From the NCBI RefSeq assembly GCF_002327105.1, contig NZ_CP023406.1, positions 1,798,001 through 1,862,000 on the forward strand: 64,000 nucleotides of DNA, written 5' to 3'. A program made the translations under genes and the position numbers. Below, piece after piece: positions 8,360-16,764 of this stretch. The number at the start of each line of letters is the position of its first letter. The first letter of the stretch is position 1. Below the pieces are notes generated by a model, which was not told where the DNA came from, did no database searches, and saw nothing but the letters and a program-made list of their open reading frames with translations. This DNA comes from Luteimonas chenhongjianii. Lineage in GTDB: Bacteria; Pseudomonadota; Gammaproteobacteria; Xanthomonadales; Xanthomonadaceae.

Positions 8360-9100
8360 CTAGGACCTGCGGGCGAACTCGCTCCGCACCACGAACCCCA
8401 CCGCCAGCAACCCCAGTAGCGCCATGCCGAACCAGGTCAGCGCGTAGCTGAGGTGGCTGTTGCGGAACTGCAGCATCGTCATGCCGGGCACGGGCCAGTT
8501 GCCGGTGTCGATCCGGTCCTGCGCATCGATGAAGAACGGAGCGACCGGCCCGACCACCGCGCGCGCGGCCGACAGCTCGTCGGGCGCACGCACGTACCAC
8601 CGGTCTTCGTCGGGCACGTTGTCGCGAAGGAACAGGCCCGCGCGGTCGGGCATGCGGAGCAGGCCGGTGACGCTGACGATTTCGCTTTCGTCATGCCGGG
8701 CGCGGCTGTCGCGGGCGCGATGCGCATTGTCGACGTAGCCACGATTGATCCAGACGGTCCCGTCGCCCGTGACCAGCGGGGTCATGATCCAGTAGCCGGG
8801 GCCGTGCTCGGTCGTTGCATAGACCGCCACTTCCTGGGTGTGCAGCAGGCGGCCACGCGCGGTGACGCGCCGGTACTCGTCCTCGCCGGCGTTGATCGTT
8901 CCCCAGGTCGACGACGCCGGCAGAGGCTCCGGCGCCGCGTGCACGCGTGATTCCACGCGTGCGATGAGGTCGCGCTTCCATTGCAGCCGGTCCACCTGCC
9001 ACAGCCCCAGGGCGATGAAGCCCGCGGTTGCTGCGAGCAGGAAGACCAGCAACACCCAGCGGACGAGCGGGCGTGCAGCTGCGTTGGAATCCTCTTTCAC
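8360..9100 (-). CDS. SURF1-family cytochrome oxidase biogenesis protein
   Basis: 246 aa with the two-helix SURF1 topology: a transmembrane segment at residues ~13-34 and another at ~220-240 flanking a large periplasmic domain. Family motifs visible are GLWQVDRLQWKRDLI after the first helix, the GPGYWIMTPL segment with WINRGYV, and NSHLSYALTWFGMALL at the second helix. SURF1 proteins bind heme and help insert it into terminal oxidases. The gene begins with GTG (9098-9100), 13 bases after the cyoD stop, so it is the last gene of the cyo operon. Its presence with a quinol oxidase rather than a cytochrome c oxidase is known in this bacterial family. Confidence 0.92.
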   Translation of the reverse strand: MKEDSNAAARPLVRWVLLVFLLAATAGFIALGLWQVDRLQWKRDLIARVESRVHAAPEPLPASSTWGTINAGEDEYRRVTARGRLLHTQEVAVYATTEHGPGYWIMTPLVTGDGTVWINRGYVDNAHRARDSRARHDESEIVSVTGLLRMPDRAGLFLRDNVPDEDRWYVRAPDELSAARAVVGPVAPFFIDAQDRIDTGNWPVPGMTMLQFRNSHLSYALTWFGMALLGLLAVGFVVRSEFARRS

Positions 9101-9113
9101 GATGGCCCTCGCG

Positions 9114-9497
9114 TCAGGGCGCGATGCGCATCTGCTCGGGCGACATCGGCATCATGTTGGTGTCGAGGTGGTACATGACCCACAAGGATCCCACCAGCGC
9201 GATGACGATGATGATGCCGGTGAACAGCAGCGACATCAGGATCCAGCCGCCTTCCGATTTCCGGTTCATGTGCAGGAAGTAGACCATGTGCACGACGATC
9301 TGCACGGCGCCGAACGCCATGATCAACGCGACCGTCAGGATGCGGCTCTCGAGCACTTCGCCCATGACCAGCCAGAACGGGATCACGGTGAGGATGACCG
9401 ACAGCACGAAGCCGATCACGTAGTCGCGCATGCTGCCGTGGCTGTGTGCGTCGTGCGCCGACTCGTGGCCGGCGTGGTGGTTGGTTTCGGTGCTCAT
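9114..9497 (-). CDS. cyoD: cytochrome bo3 ubiquinol oxidase subunit IV
   Basis: 127 aa inner-membrane subunit with three predicted helices (~26-47, ~55-76 and ~87-108) preceded by a His-rich N-terminus ([16 protein letters not shown]). The [18 protein letters not shown] and [14 protein letters not shown] segments are typical of CyoD. It assists assembly of CyoB and has no cofactor. Its ATG overlaps the cyoC stop by 4 bases (ATGA), indicating coupled translation. The C-terminus is extended by about 15 residues ([14 protein letters not shown]) relative to short CyoD proteins. Confidence 0.95.
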   Translation of the reverse strand: MSTETNHHAGHESAHDAHSHGSMRDYVIGFVLSVILTVIPFWLVMGEVLESRILTVALIMAFGAVQIVVHMVYFLHMNRKSEGGWILMSLLFTGIIIVIALVGSLWVMYHLDTNMMPMSPEQMRIAP

Positions 9498-10144
9498 CCC
9501 ACGACTCCCATCAGGTACACATACGAGAACACGCCGATCCAGATCACATCGAGGAAGTGCCAGAACATCGACAGGCACATCAGGCGGCGATTGTTGGCGG
9601 CGTTGAGCCCGTGCTTCTTCAGCTGGAACACCAGCGTCACCAGCCAGATCAGGCCGAACGTGACGTGCAGGCCATGGGTGCCGACCAGGGTGAAGAACGA
9701 GGACAGGAACGCGCTGCGCTGCGGCGTCGCGCCCAGGTGCGCCAGATGCTGGAACTCGTAGATCTCGATGCCGAGGAACGCCAGGCCGAACACGCCGGTG
9801 ACCAGCAGCCAGGTGATCGTCCCGCGAACGTTGTTGCGGTACGAGTTGAGCATCGCGAACCCGTAGGTGATCGACGAGAACAGCAGCATGAACGTCGCGA
9901 CCAGGATGAGCTTCAGGTCGAACAGGTCCGCCGGCGACGGGCCGGCCGCGTAGTTGCGGCCGATCACGGCGTGGGTGGCGAACAGGATCGCGAAGATCAG
10001 GCAGTCGCTCATCAGGTAGATCCAGAAACCGAGATTGGTCCCGGTTTCCGGATGGTGCGCATGCTCGGCATGCGCGTGCGGGTCCTCGACCACGTGGTAG
10101 ACGCGCTCGGTGGGGCCGGTGGTGGATTGCATCGTGTGTGCCAT
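9494..10144 (-). CDS. cyoC: cytochrome bo3 ubiquinol oxidase subunit III
   Basis: 216 aa, five predicted transmembrane helices, belonging to the heme-copper oxidase subunit III family. Diagnostic segments are [20 protein letters not shown] in helix 1, FLGIEIYEF, and the [11 protein letters not shown] and [15 protein letters not shown] segments near the C-terminus. Subunit III carries no redox cofactor and stabilises the oxidase. ATG at 10142-10144 begins 2 bases after the cyoB stop; the 3' end overlaps cyoD by 4 bases. Confidence 0.96.
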   Translation of the reverse strand: MAHTMQSTTGPTERVYHVVEDPHAHAEHAHHPETGTNLGFWIYLMSDCLIFAILFATHAVIGRNYAAGPSPADLFDLKLILVATFMLLFSSITYGFAMLNSYRNNVRGTITWLLVTGVFGLAFLGIEIYEFQHLAHLGATPQRSAFLSSFFTLVGTHGLHVTFGLIWLVTLVFQLKKHGLNAANNRRLMCLSMFWHFLDVIWIGVFSYVYLMGVVG

Positions 10145-10146
10145 GT

Positions 10147-12159
10147 TCAGAGCGCCTGCTGTGCCAGTTCGCGCGTTCGTTCGTCCTCGGTCGCCTGCAC
10201 TTCCTCGGCCGGGATGTAGAACTCACGGTCGTAATTGAAGGTGTGCCAGATCGCCGCGACGATCAGGCCCACGAGCGATGCGCCTGCCAGCCACCAGATG
10301 TGCCAGACCAGGGCGAAGCCCAGGACCACACTGATACCGGACAGGACGACACCCGCGCCCGTGTTCTTGGGCATGTGGATGGGAACGAAGCCGGTGGTCG
10401 GACGCTTGTAGCCGTGCCGCTTCATGTCCCAGTACGTATCGATCTCGTGGACGACCGGGGTGAAGGCGAAGTTGTAGCTCGGAGGCGGCGAGGACGTTGC
10501 CCATTCCAGGGTGCGCCCATTCCACGGATCGCCGGTGACATCGCGGAGCTTCTTGCGGTCACGGATGGCTACGGCGATCGACAGGATGAACGCGGCGATG
10601 CCCACGGCGATGATCGCAGCGCCGATCGCGGCGATGATGAAGAACACCTGGAGGGAGTTGTCTTCGAACTGGCTCAGGCGCCGGGTCACACCCATCAGAC
10701 CCATGATGTAGGGCGGGGTGAACGCCACCCAGAAGCCCACGAGCCAGCACCAGAACGACACCTTGCCCCAGAACTCGTTGAGCTTGAAGCCGAAGGCCTT
10801 CGGGAACCAGTAGACCATGCCCGCGAACAGGCCGAAGACCACGCCGCCGATGATGGTGTTGTGGAAGTGGGCGACCAGGAACAGGCTGTTGTGGAGCACG
10901 AAATCGGCCGGCGGCACGGCGAGCAGCACGCCGGTCATGCCACCGATGACGAAGGTGAACATGAAGCCGATCGTCCAGAGCATGGGCACGTCGAACCGGA
11001 TCCGGCCCTTGTACATGGTGAAGAGCCAATTGAAGATCTTGGCGCCCGTCGGGATCGAGATGATCATCGTCGTGATGCCGAAGAACGCGTTGACGCTTGC
11101 GCCCGAGCCCATCGTGAAGAAGTGGTGCAACCAGACCAGGTACGACAGGATCGTGATCACCGCCGTGGCGTAGACCATCGAGGTGTAGCCGAACAGGCGC
11201 TTGCCGCAATAGGTGGCGACGATCTCGGAGAAGATGCCGAAGGCCGGCAGTACCAGGATGTAGACCTCCGGGTGACCCCAGATCCAGATCAGGTTCACGT
11301 ACATCATCGGATTGCCGCCGAGATCGTTCGTGAAGAAGTTCGTGCCGACGTAGCGGTCCATCGTCAGCAGCGCCAGCGTTGCCGTCAGGATCGGGAAGGT
11401 GGCGACGATCAGGATGTTGGTGCAGAGCGAGGTCCAGGTGAAGATCGGCATGCGCATGAACTTCATGCCCGGTGCCCGCATCTTGACGATGGTCACGATC
11501 AGGTTGATGCCGGACAGCGTCGTGCCCACGCCCGCCACCTGTAGCCCCCACAGGTAGTAGTCCATGCCGGTGCCGGGACTGTAGTCCGCGCCCGAAAGGG
11601 GCGGGTAGGCCAGCCAGCCGGTCCGTGCGAACTCGCCGACGAACAGCGAAATCATGATGAGCACCGCGCCGGCGGTGGTCATCCAGAAGCTGAAGTTGTT
11701 GAGGAACGGGAACGAGACGTCACGCGCGCCGATCTGGAGCGGCACGATGTAGTTCATCAGGCCGGTCACCAGTGGCATGGCGACGAAGAAGATCATGATC
11801 ACGCCGTGGGCGGTGAAGATCTGATCGTAGTGGTGCGGCGGCAGGAAGCCTTCGCTGCCGCCCGACGCGATTGCCTGGTGTGCACGCATCAACACGGCGT
11901 CGGAGAAGCCACGCAGCAGCATCACGATTGCGAGAACGCAATACATGATGCCGATCTTCTTGTGGTCGATGCTCGTGAACCACTCCTTCCACAGGTAGCC
12001 CCAGAGGCGGTACTTGGTCAGAAGAAAGAGCACCGCGATGCCGCCGATCACGACACCGACGAAGGTGGCCGCAAGGATGGGGTCGTGGAGGAAGGCGAGT
12101 GAGTCGAGCGAGAGTCGCCCGATCCACGGTGAGTGAAGTTGGTCCTGGGGTGCGGACAT
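10147..12159 (-). CDS. cyoB: cytochrome bo3 ubiquinol oxidase subunit I
   Basis: 670 aa heme-copper oxidase catalytic subunit that oxidises ubiquinol and reduces O2 while pumping protons. Quinol-type identity is shown by R83 and D87 in [12 protein letters not shown] (E. coli R71/D75) and the [13 protein letters not shown] segment, where H118 is a low-spin heme ligand. The CuB site and its crosslinked Tyr are in [13 protein letters not shown], the two further CuB His in WLHHFFTMG, and the high-spin and low-spin heme His in [11 protein letters not shown]. All expected ligands are present. About 15 helices are predicted. ATG at 12157-12159 lies 45 bases downstream of cyoA. No cyoE (heme O synthase) is in this cluster. 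Confidence 0.98.
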   Translation of the reverse strand: MSAPQDQLHSPWIGRLSLDSLAFLHDPILAATFVGVVIGGIAVLFLLTKYRLWGYLWKEWFTSIDHKKIGIMYCVLAIVMLLRGFSDAVLMRAHQAIASGGSEGFLPPHHYDQIFTAHGVIMIFFVAMPLVTGLMNYIVPLQIGARDVSFPFLNNFSFWMTTAGAVLIMISLFVGEFARTGWLAYPPLSGADYSPGTGMDYYLWGLQVAGVGTTLSGINLIVTIVKMRAPGMKFMRMPIFTWTSLCTNILIVATFPILTATLALLTMDRYVGTNFFTNDLGGNPMMYVNLIWIWGHPEVYILVLPAFGIFSEIVATYCGKRLFGYTSMVYATAVITILSYLVWLHHFFTMGSGASVNAFFGITTMIISIPTGAKIFNWLFTMYKGRIRFDVPMLWTIGFMFTFVIGGMTGVLLAVPPADFVLHNSLFLVAHFHNTIIGGVVFGLFAGMVYWFPKAFGFKLNEFWGKVSFWCWLVGFWVAFTPPYIMGLMGVTRRLSQFEDNSLQVFFIIAAIGAAIIAVGIAAFILSIAVAIRDRKKLRDVTGDPWNGRTLEWATSSPPPSYNFAFTPVVHEIDTYWDMKRHGYKRPTTGFVPIHMPKNTGAGVVLSGISVVLGFALVWHIWWLAGASLVGLIVAAIWHTFNYDREFYIPAEEVQATEDERTRELAQQAL

Positions 12160-12204
12160 GGGTTCCTGCCTGGTACTGGATTCGGTGGTGCGTTCCGGGG
12201 TGGA

Positions 12205-13401
12205 TCAGCGGCCCGACGGGCCGCGGTCGTCATCCGGCTTTCCGGGAGCGCCCTCGTTGCGCGGCGCCTCGTCCGGAGAGATCGGCCGCATGCTCTCGTC
12301 GATCTCGTTCGGATCGGAAGGCTGCGGTGTGGTGTCTTCCGGCGAAACGGCGCGCGGCTGGTGCCCCTGCGGCTCGTCGCCGCGTGCCTCGCGGCCGGCC
12401 TCGGGGAAGGTCGCGCCGGGCGCGGCGATCAGATCGCCGGCGTGCCGGTTGTCGTAGCGCAGGCGCGCGTAGTTCTGCTTGCTCTCCACACCGGCGCCGC
12501 CGCTGCGGTCGATGTGCGCCATCTCGTGGATGCACATCGCGCCCGGGTTCACGCACATGTTGAGGATCGCCTCGTAGAGCGCCGGATCGACGCTGCCGAA
12601 GTACCGGACCGGCTCGCGCTCGGACGGCTTTTCGAGCTCGAGATACTCCTGGCGGCCCAGCGACACGTCGTCGGAACGCACGCGCTCGACCCATGCCTCG
12701 AACTCGCCTTTACTCATGCCGTGGAAATCGAAGCGCATGAACGAGAAGCCATCACCGCTGTAGTTGGCGGAAAAGCCCTTGTAGACGCCTTCCTCGTTGA
12801 TGACCGCGTTGAGCTTGGTCTCCATGCCGGCCATGGCATAGATCTGGCCCGCCAGCGCCGGGATGAAGAACGAATTCATCATCGAGGAGGAGGTGATCTT
12901 GAACTGGATCGGCACGTTCACCGGCGCCGCGAGCTCGTTGACCGTCGCGATGCCTTGCTCGGGATAGAGGAACAGCCACTTCCAGTCGAGCGCCACCACT
13001 TCGACCACCAGCGGCTCGATGCCTGCGGGGATTGGCGTATTGGCGTCGATGCGGTCCAGCGGACGATAGGGATCGAGCTTGTGGGTCGCGATCCATGTCA
13101 CGGTGCCCAGGACCAGGATGATCGCCAGCGGCGCCGACCAGATGATCAGCTCGAGGCGGGTGGAGTGGTGCCACTCGGGGGCGTACTCGGCGTCCGTGTT
13201 CGACTCCCGGTATTTCCAGGCGAAGAAGAACGTCAGCATGATCACCGGGACGATGATCAGCAGCATCAGGACCGTCGACAGCACGATCAGGTTGCGCTGC
13301 TGTATGGCGATGTCACCCGACGGCGCCATGACGACCCAGTCGCAGCCCGACAGCAGTGTGGCCGCGAAAAGCAGCGCAAAGATTCGAAGAATGGATTTCA
13401 T
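12205..13401 (-). CDS. cyoA: cytochrome bo3 ubiquinol oxidase subunit II
   Basis: 398 aa lipoprotein subunit. The signal sequence ends in the lipobox LLSGC with acylated C20, followed by two transmembrane helices (~38-62 and ~83-105) and a periplasmic cupredoxin domain (~120-285; VVEVVALDWKWLFLYPEQG). The CuA ligands of cytochrome c oxidases are absent, as expected for a quinol oxidase. The protein is about 80 residues longer than E. coli CyoA because of a hydrophilic Pro/Asp/Glu-rich C-terminal tail from ~315 onward, of unknown role. It is the first gene of the cyo operon and is transcribed away from the MFS gene, so the operon promoter must lie in 13402-13582. Confidence 0.96.
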   Translation of the reverse strand: MKSILRIFALLFAATLLSGCDWVVMAPSGDIAIQQRNLIVLSTVLMLLIIVPVIMLTFFFAWKYRESNTDAEYAPEWHHSTRLELIIWSAPLAIILVLGTVTWIATHKLDPYRPLDRIDANTPIPAGIEPLVVEVVALDWKWLFLYPEQGIATVNELAAPVNVPIQFKITSSSMMNSFFIPALAGQIYAMAGMETKLNAVINEEGVYKGFSANYSGDGFSFMRFDFHGMSKGEFEAWVERVRSDDVSLGRQEYLELEKPSEREPVRYFGSVDPALYEAILNMCVNPGAMCIHEMAHIDRSGGAGVESKQNYARLRYDNRHAGDLIAAPGATFPEAGREARGDEPQGHQPRAVSPEDTTPQPSDPNEIDESMRPISPDEAPRNEGAPGKPDDDRGPSGR

Positions 13402-13582
13402 TGGGGGATCGATGACGACGGGAAGGAAAAACGACTTGACGGAAACGCTACGGAAGAACGATTAGCGTTGCGATGTGGCGGGACGCCGGGACCCTGCTGC
13501 TGCGCACCTTGCCTGGTGGGCCCGTTTCAGGCTCACAATGCGGCGCATTATCCCCCATAACGACCGGAGAGAGAGCGCGCAC

Positions 13583-14905
13583 ATGAGCGAAACCGCACAG
13601 CAAGCCACGACCGGCCTCGACGAAGCGCCGGAGACCAACGATGAACGCGAGATCTCGCCTGGAAAGATCGCGTTTCCGGTGGTCATGGGACGAACATCCG
13701 AGTTCTTCGACTTTTTCGTCTACGGCATCGCTGCGGTACTGGTGTTCCCGTATCTCTTCTTTCCCGACAGTGATCCGGTCCAGGCGACGCTGAAGTCGTT
13801 CGCGGTGTTCTCGCTGGCCTTCATCGCCCGTCCGATCGGCTCGGTCATCTTCATGGCGGTCGATCGCAACTTCAGCCGCGCGGCCAAGCTGATCGGCGCG
13901 CTGTTCCTGCTGTGCGGCTCGACGATGGCCATCGCCTTCCTGCCGAGTTACGCGCAGGTCGGAGCGCTGGCCCCGATCCTGCTGGCGGTCTTCCGCTTCG
14001 GCCAGGGGCTCGGCTGGGGCGGTGCCTGGGACGGGCTGCCCTCGCTGCTGTCGCTGAGCGCCCCGCGCGAGCGTCGCGGCTGGTACGCCATGGTCCCGCA
14101 GCTGGGCGCGGCCCTGGGGTTCATGCTCGCCTGCGGCATGTTCCTGGTCTTCACCCAGTTGCTCAACGAGGAAGACTTCATGGCCTGGGGCTGGCGCTTC
14201 CCGTTCTTCGTTGCCCTGGCGCTGAACGTGGTCGCGCTGTTCGCGCGCCTGCGACTGGTGGTGACGCCTGAATTCGTGCAGCTGTTCAAGGAGCAGGAGC
14301 TGCAGCCGCGGCGGGTCGTGGAAACCATCCGCACCCATCCCCGGCAGGTCTTCATCGGCGCGCTGATCCCGCTGGCCAGCTACGCGATGTTCCACCTCGT
14401 CACGATCTTCCCGCTGAGCTGGGCGACCCTCTATACCGACCACGACGCGACCGAGTTCCTCGGCAGCCTGTTCCTGGGTGCGATCGTCGGCGGTCTGGGC
14501 ATCATGCTGTCGGGCATCCTGGCCGAGCGGATCGGTCGCCGCGGCCAGCTGGCCGTCGCTGCCGTGCTGATCGCGGTCTTCAGCTTCTTCGCAGCGCCGC
14601 TGCTGGGCAGTGACACCACCAGCGGCCGCACCACCTACGTGGTCGTCGGCTTCGCCCTTCTGGGGCTGTCGCTGGGGCAGGCGAGCAACGCGATCGCCTC
14701 GCGTTTCGAGAGCATCTACCGCTACACGGGGGCCGCGGTGACCTCGGACATCGCCTGGCTCGTGGGTGCGGGCTTCGCCCCGCTGGTCGCACTGTGGCTG
14801 TGCAGCGAGTTCGGCCTGGCGTACGTGGGTTACTACCTGCTGTCGGGCGCGGTGGTGACCCTGGCGGCGCTGGCCTTCAGCCGCACCCTGGAAACCGTGC
14901 GCTGA
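13583..14905 (+). CDS. MFS transporter, metabolite:H+ symporter (MHS) type
   Basis: 440 aa, about 12 transmembrane helices, with a ~35-residue hydrophilic N-terminus. The first-helix motif G-R-T-S-E-F-F-D-F-F-V-Y-G matches the acid-residue signature of the MHS (ProP/KgtP/ShiA-like) family, followed by FIARPIGSVIF and the large cytosolic loop with A-P-R-E-R-R-G-W. Such transporters take up organic acids or osmolytes with protons; the substrate here is not determinable. ATG at 13583 is preceded by a purine-rich AGAGAGAG-type ribosome-binding region. It diverges from cyoA with a 181-base intergenic region that must carry both promoters. Confidence 0.85.
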   Translation: MSETAQQATTGLDEAPETNDEREISPGKIAFPVVMGRTSEFFDFFVYGIAAVLVFPYLFFPDSDPVQATLKSFAVFSLAFIARPIGSVIFMAVDRNFSRAAKLIGALFLLCGSTMAIAFLPSYAQVGALAPILLAVFRFGQGLGWGGAWDGLPSLLSLSAPRERRGWYAMVPQLGAALGFMLACGMFLVFTQLLNEEDFMAWGWRFPFFVALALNVVALFARLRLVVTPEFVQLFKEQELQPRRVVETIRTHPRQVFIGALIPLASYAMFHLVTIFPLSWATLYTDHDATEFLGSLFLGAIVGGLGIMLSGILAERIGRRGQLAVAAVLIAVFSFFAAPLLGSDTTSGRTTYVVVGFALLGLSLGQASNAIASRFESIYRYTGAAVTSDIAWLVGAGFAPLVALWLCSEFGLAYVGYYLLSGAVVTLAALAFSRTLETVR

Positions 14906-14925
14906 TCGCCCGCCGCGACCAATGC

Positions 14926-14948
14926 GCATGGCCCCGGATGGGGCATGC
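14926..14948 (+). terminator. hairpin after the MFS transporter gene
   Basis: GCATG/CATGC and CCCC/GGGG arms with one bulged G and a GGAT loop, starting 20 bases after the MFS stop. No T-run follows, so if it terminates transcription it is not a classic intrinsic terminator. Confidence 0.4.
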
Positions 14949-14989
14949 GGATTGCGGACACGGTCGGCTGGCACGGTGATCGATCCTCG

Positions 14990-15009
14990 ACGCCGCCCTC
15001 GGGCGGCGT
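14990..15009 (+). terminator. GC-rich hairpin upstream of rpsF
   Basis: Perfect 8-bp stem (ACGCCGCC / GGCGGCGT) closed by a CTCG tetraloop. Only two T residues follow. It could be a weak terminator for the upstream gene or simply an insulating structure. Confidence 0.35.
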
Positions 15010-15135
15010 TGTGGTGTGCGGGGAGGGTGCGGATGGGGGGCTCCGCGAGTCCTATTCCATCATGTCGCGCAGTTCTGTGAGACTGCGACCGAATGTCGCA
15101 CCGGCGTGCGCGCTGTGGGGTGGTCAGTGGTCTGC

Positions 15136-15164
15136 TTGCCGTGGGCCGCCGCTTCTGTGAGAAT
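15136..15164 (+). promoter_or_regulatory. probable rpsF promoter with extended -10
   Basis: TTGCCG at 15136-15141, a 17-base spacer, and GAGAAT at 15159-15164 preceded by TGT, which gives an extended -10 (TGn). Transcription would start near 15171, at the base of the leader hairpin. The assignment is by consensus only. Confidence 0.45.
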
Positions 15165-15170
15165 GCCCGG

Positions 15171-15196
15171 CTCCCTGCGGCGATCGTCGCCGGGAG
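15171..15196 (+). promoter_or_regulatory. rpsF leader hairpin, candidate S6:S18 autoregulatory element
   Basis: Arms CTCC (15171-15174) with GGAG (15193-15196), and CGGCGA (15178-15183) with TCGCCG (15187-15192), separated by an unpaired CTG on the 5' side and closed by a TCG loop. It lies about 90 bases before rpsF at the predicted transcript start. Many bacteria control rpsF-rpsR with a leader bound by the S6:S18 complex through a bulged motif; this hairpin is a candidate by position and shape but I cannot align it to the family model. Confidence 0.35.
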
Positions 15197-15284
15197 ACCT
15201 TGCCCCACCGTGCGGCCGCGCCGCGGACGGGGGGCTATCACAGACCCGCGCATCTGCGCGGTCGATACCCGAAAGGAAACCACC

Positions 15285-15722
15285 ATGCGTCATTATGAAA
15301 TCGTGTTCCTGGTCCATCCGGACCAGAGCGAGCAGGTGCCCGCGATGATCGAGCGCTACAAGTCGCTGATCGAAGGCGCCGAAGGCACCATCCACCGTCT
15401 CGAGGACTGGGGTCGCCGCCAGCTGGCCTACCCGATCAACAATCTGGTCAAGGCCCACTACGTGATGTTCAACATCGAAGTCGGCCAGGCCGGTCTCGAT
15501 GACCTCGTCGAAGCGTTCCGCTTCAACGACGCGGTGCTGCGTCACCTGGTCGTGCGTCGCGACGAGGCCGACACCGAGCAGTCCCTGATCATGAAGAACA
15601 AGGACGAGAAGACGGACAAGCCCGAGCGTGGCGAGCGCCGTCGCCGTGACGACGATGGCGAGTCGACCGTTGGCAGCGATGCCGAAGCCGACAAGTCCGA
15701 CAACAACGCCGAAGCCGCCTGA
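15285..15722 (+). CDS. rpsF: 30S ribosomal protein S6
   Basis: 145 aa. The conserved S6 domain covers residues 1-100 ([19 protein letters not shown], then [12 protein letters not shown] and HYVMFNIE). The last ~45 residues form a highly charged, disordered tail rich in Lys/Arg/Asp ([13 protein letters not shown]), longer than the E. coli tail but usual in this bacterial group. S6 binds S18 on the platform of the 30S subunit. ATG at 15285 follows a GAAAGGAA ribosome-binding site. First gene of rpsF-rpsR-rplI. Confidence 0.98.
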   Translation: MRHYEIVFLVHPDQSEQVPAMIERYKSLIEGAEGTIHRLEDWGRRQLAYPINNLVKAHYVMFNIEVGQAGLDDLVEAFRFNDAVLRHLVVRRDEADTEQSLIMKNKDEKTDKPERGERRRRDDDGESTVGSDAEADKSDNNAEAA

Positions 15723-15733
15723 GGATCACGCAC

Positions 15734-15964
15734 ATGTCCAAGTTCTTCCGCCGCCGCAAGTTCTGCAAGTTCACCGCCGAGGGTGTCAAGGAGATCGATT
15801 ACAAGGATCTCAACACCCTGCGCCAGAACCTCACCGAGAACGGCAAGATCGTTCCGAGCCGCATCACCGGCACCAAGTCGCGTTACCAGCGTCAGCTGGC
15901 CACGGCCGTCAAGCGCGCGCGTTTCCTGGCGCTGATTCCGTACACCGACAACCACAATGTGTGA
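15734..15964 (+). CDS. rpsR: 30S ribosomal protein S18
   Basis: 76 aa, basic, with the S18 core [20 protein letters not shown] and [19 protein letters not shown], and the terminal [11 protein letters not shown] segment that contacts 16S rRNA. It starts 11 bases after rpsF with which it forms a heterodimer in the ribosome. C-terminal residues (YTDNHNV) are complete. Confidence 0.98.
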   Translation: MSKFFRRRKFCKFTAEGVKEIDYKDLNTLRQNLTENGKIVPSRITGTKSRYQRQLATAVKRARFLALIPYTDNHNV

Positions 15965-16103
15965 ACCCCTTCGCTGAAAGCCCGCACCTCCGCGCGCGGA
16001 CTTTCCAAGTGAAGCAAGGGCAGCATACGAAGAGGTCAACGTCCGTTTCGGACAGCACTCGTTGCGGCGCCACCGGCGCCGCTAACGAATACGGAGCAAC
16101 ACC

Positions 16104-16556
16104 ATGCAACTGATTCTCCTGCAGAAGGTCACCAACCTCGGCAACCTCGGCGACAAGGTCAACGTGAAGCCGGGCTACGGCCGCAACTACCTCGTGCCGC
16201 AGGGCAAGGCCGTGCCGGCCACCGCCAAGAGCATCGCCGAGTTCGAAGCGCGCCGCGCCGAGTACGAAGCCAAGGCCCAGTCGCAGCTCGACGAGGCCCA
16301 GCAGCGCCTGGCCAAGCTCGAAGGCGCCAGCGTCACGATCTACGCCAACGCTTCGACCGAAGGCAAGCTGTACGGCTCGGTCGGCCCGCGCGAAATCGCC
16401 GACGCGCTGACCAAGGCGGTCACGCCGGTCAACAAGTCGGAAGTCGTGCTGGGCGAAGGCGCGTTCCGCAACACCGGCGAGTTCGAGGTCGTCGTGCATC
16501 TGCACGCCGATGCCGAAACCACCGTCAAGCTGGTCATCGAAGGTGAAGTCGCCTGA
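16104..16556 (+). CDS. rplI: 50S ribosomal protein L9
   Basis: 150 aa with both L9 domains: the N-terminal rRNA-binding domain ([19 protein letters not shown], then [13 protein letters not shown]) and the C-terminal globular domain after a long helix (~50-75), ending in [20 protein letters not shown]. Located 139 bases after rpsR and followed by a strong intrinsic terminator, so it closes the ribosomal protein operon before dnaB. Confidence 0.98.
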   Translation: MQLILLQKVTNLGNLGDKVNVKPGYGRNYLVPQGKAVPATAKSIAEFEARRAEYEAKAQSQLDEAQQRLAKLEGASVTIYANASTEGKLYGSVGPREIADALTKAVTPVNKSEVVLGEGAFRNTGEFEVVVHLHADAETTVKLVIEGEVA

Positions 16557-16578
16557 TCCATCGGATCGGTTCGACACG

Positions 16579-16603
16579 ACGGGCGCCGCAAGGCGCCCGT
16601 TTT
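16579..16603 (+). terminator. intrinsic terminator after rplI
   Basis: Perfect 9-bp stem (ACGGGCGCC / GGCGCCCGT) with a GCAA tetraloop, running into a T-run at 16600-16603. It separates the ribosomal protein operon from dnaB. Confidence 0.85.
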
Positions 16604-16676
16604 CGTTGGGCCTGCGGGTGCGTCGCGCGTGGCGAGATTCCGCGGGGCGATGCTGCATGCCTGTGCCGCATCAGGC

Positions 16677-16685
16677 TTATCCACA
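16677..16685 (+). promoter_or_regulatory. DnaA box (perfect consensus) upstream of dnaB
   Basis: TTATCCACA, identical to the high-affinity E. coli DnaA box, 80 bases upstream of the dnaB start codon and in the same orientation as the next box. Confidence 0.65.
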
Positions 16686-16699
16686 GGTTGTGGGGTCGC

Positions 16700-16708
16700 G
16701 TATCCACA
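16700..16708 (+). promoter_or_regulatory. second DnaA-box-like site upstream of dnaB
   Basis: GTATCCACA, one mismatch from the DnaA consensus, starting 23 bases after the first box starts, about two helical turns, so both would lie on the same face of the DNA. Confidence 0.55.
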
Positions 16709-16764
16709 GGCGCGCGGCCTAGCATGCAGATGCCGTAATCCCGTTTTCCGAGTTCCACACCACC

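Larger units (their letters stand above)
14906..15284 (+). other. 379-base intergenic region: rpsF promoter and leader
   Basis: No protein-coding gene is supported here. It contains the hairpin at 14926-14948 just after the MFS stop, a second GC hairpin at 14990-15009 with a CTCG loop, two similar TTCTGTGAGA(C/A)T elements (15073-15084 and 15153-15164) of which the second is a good extended -10, and the structured rpsF leader from about 15171. Confidence 0.6.
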
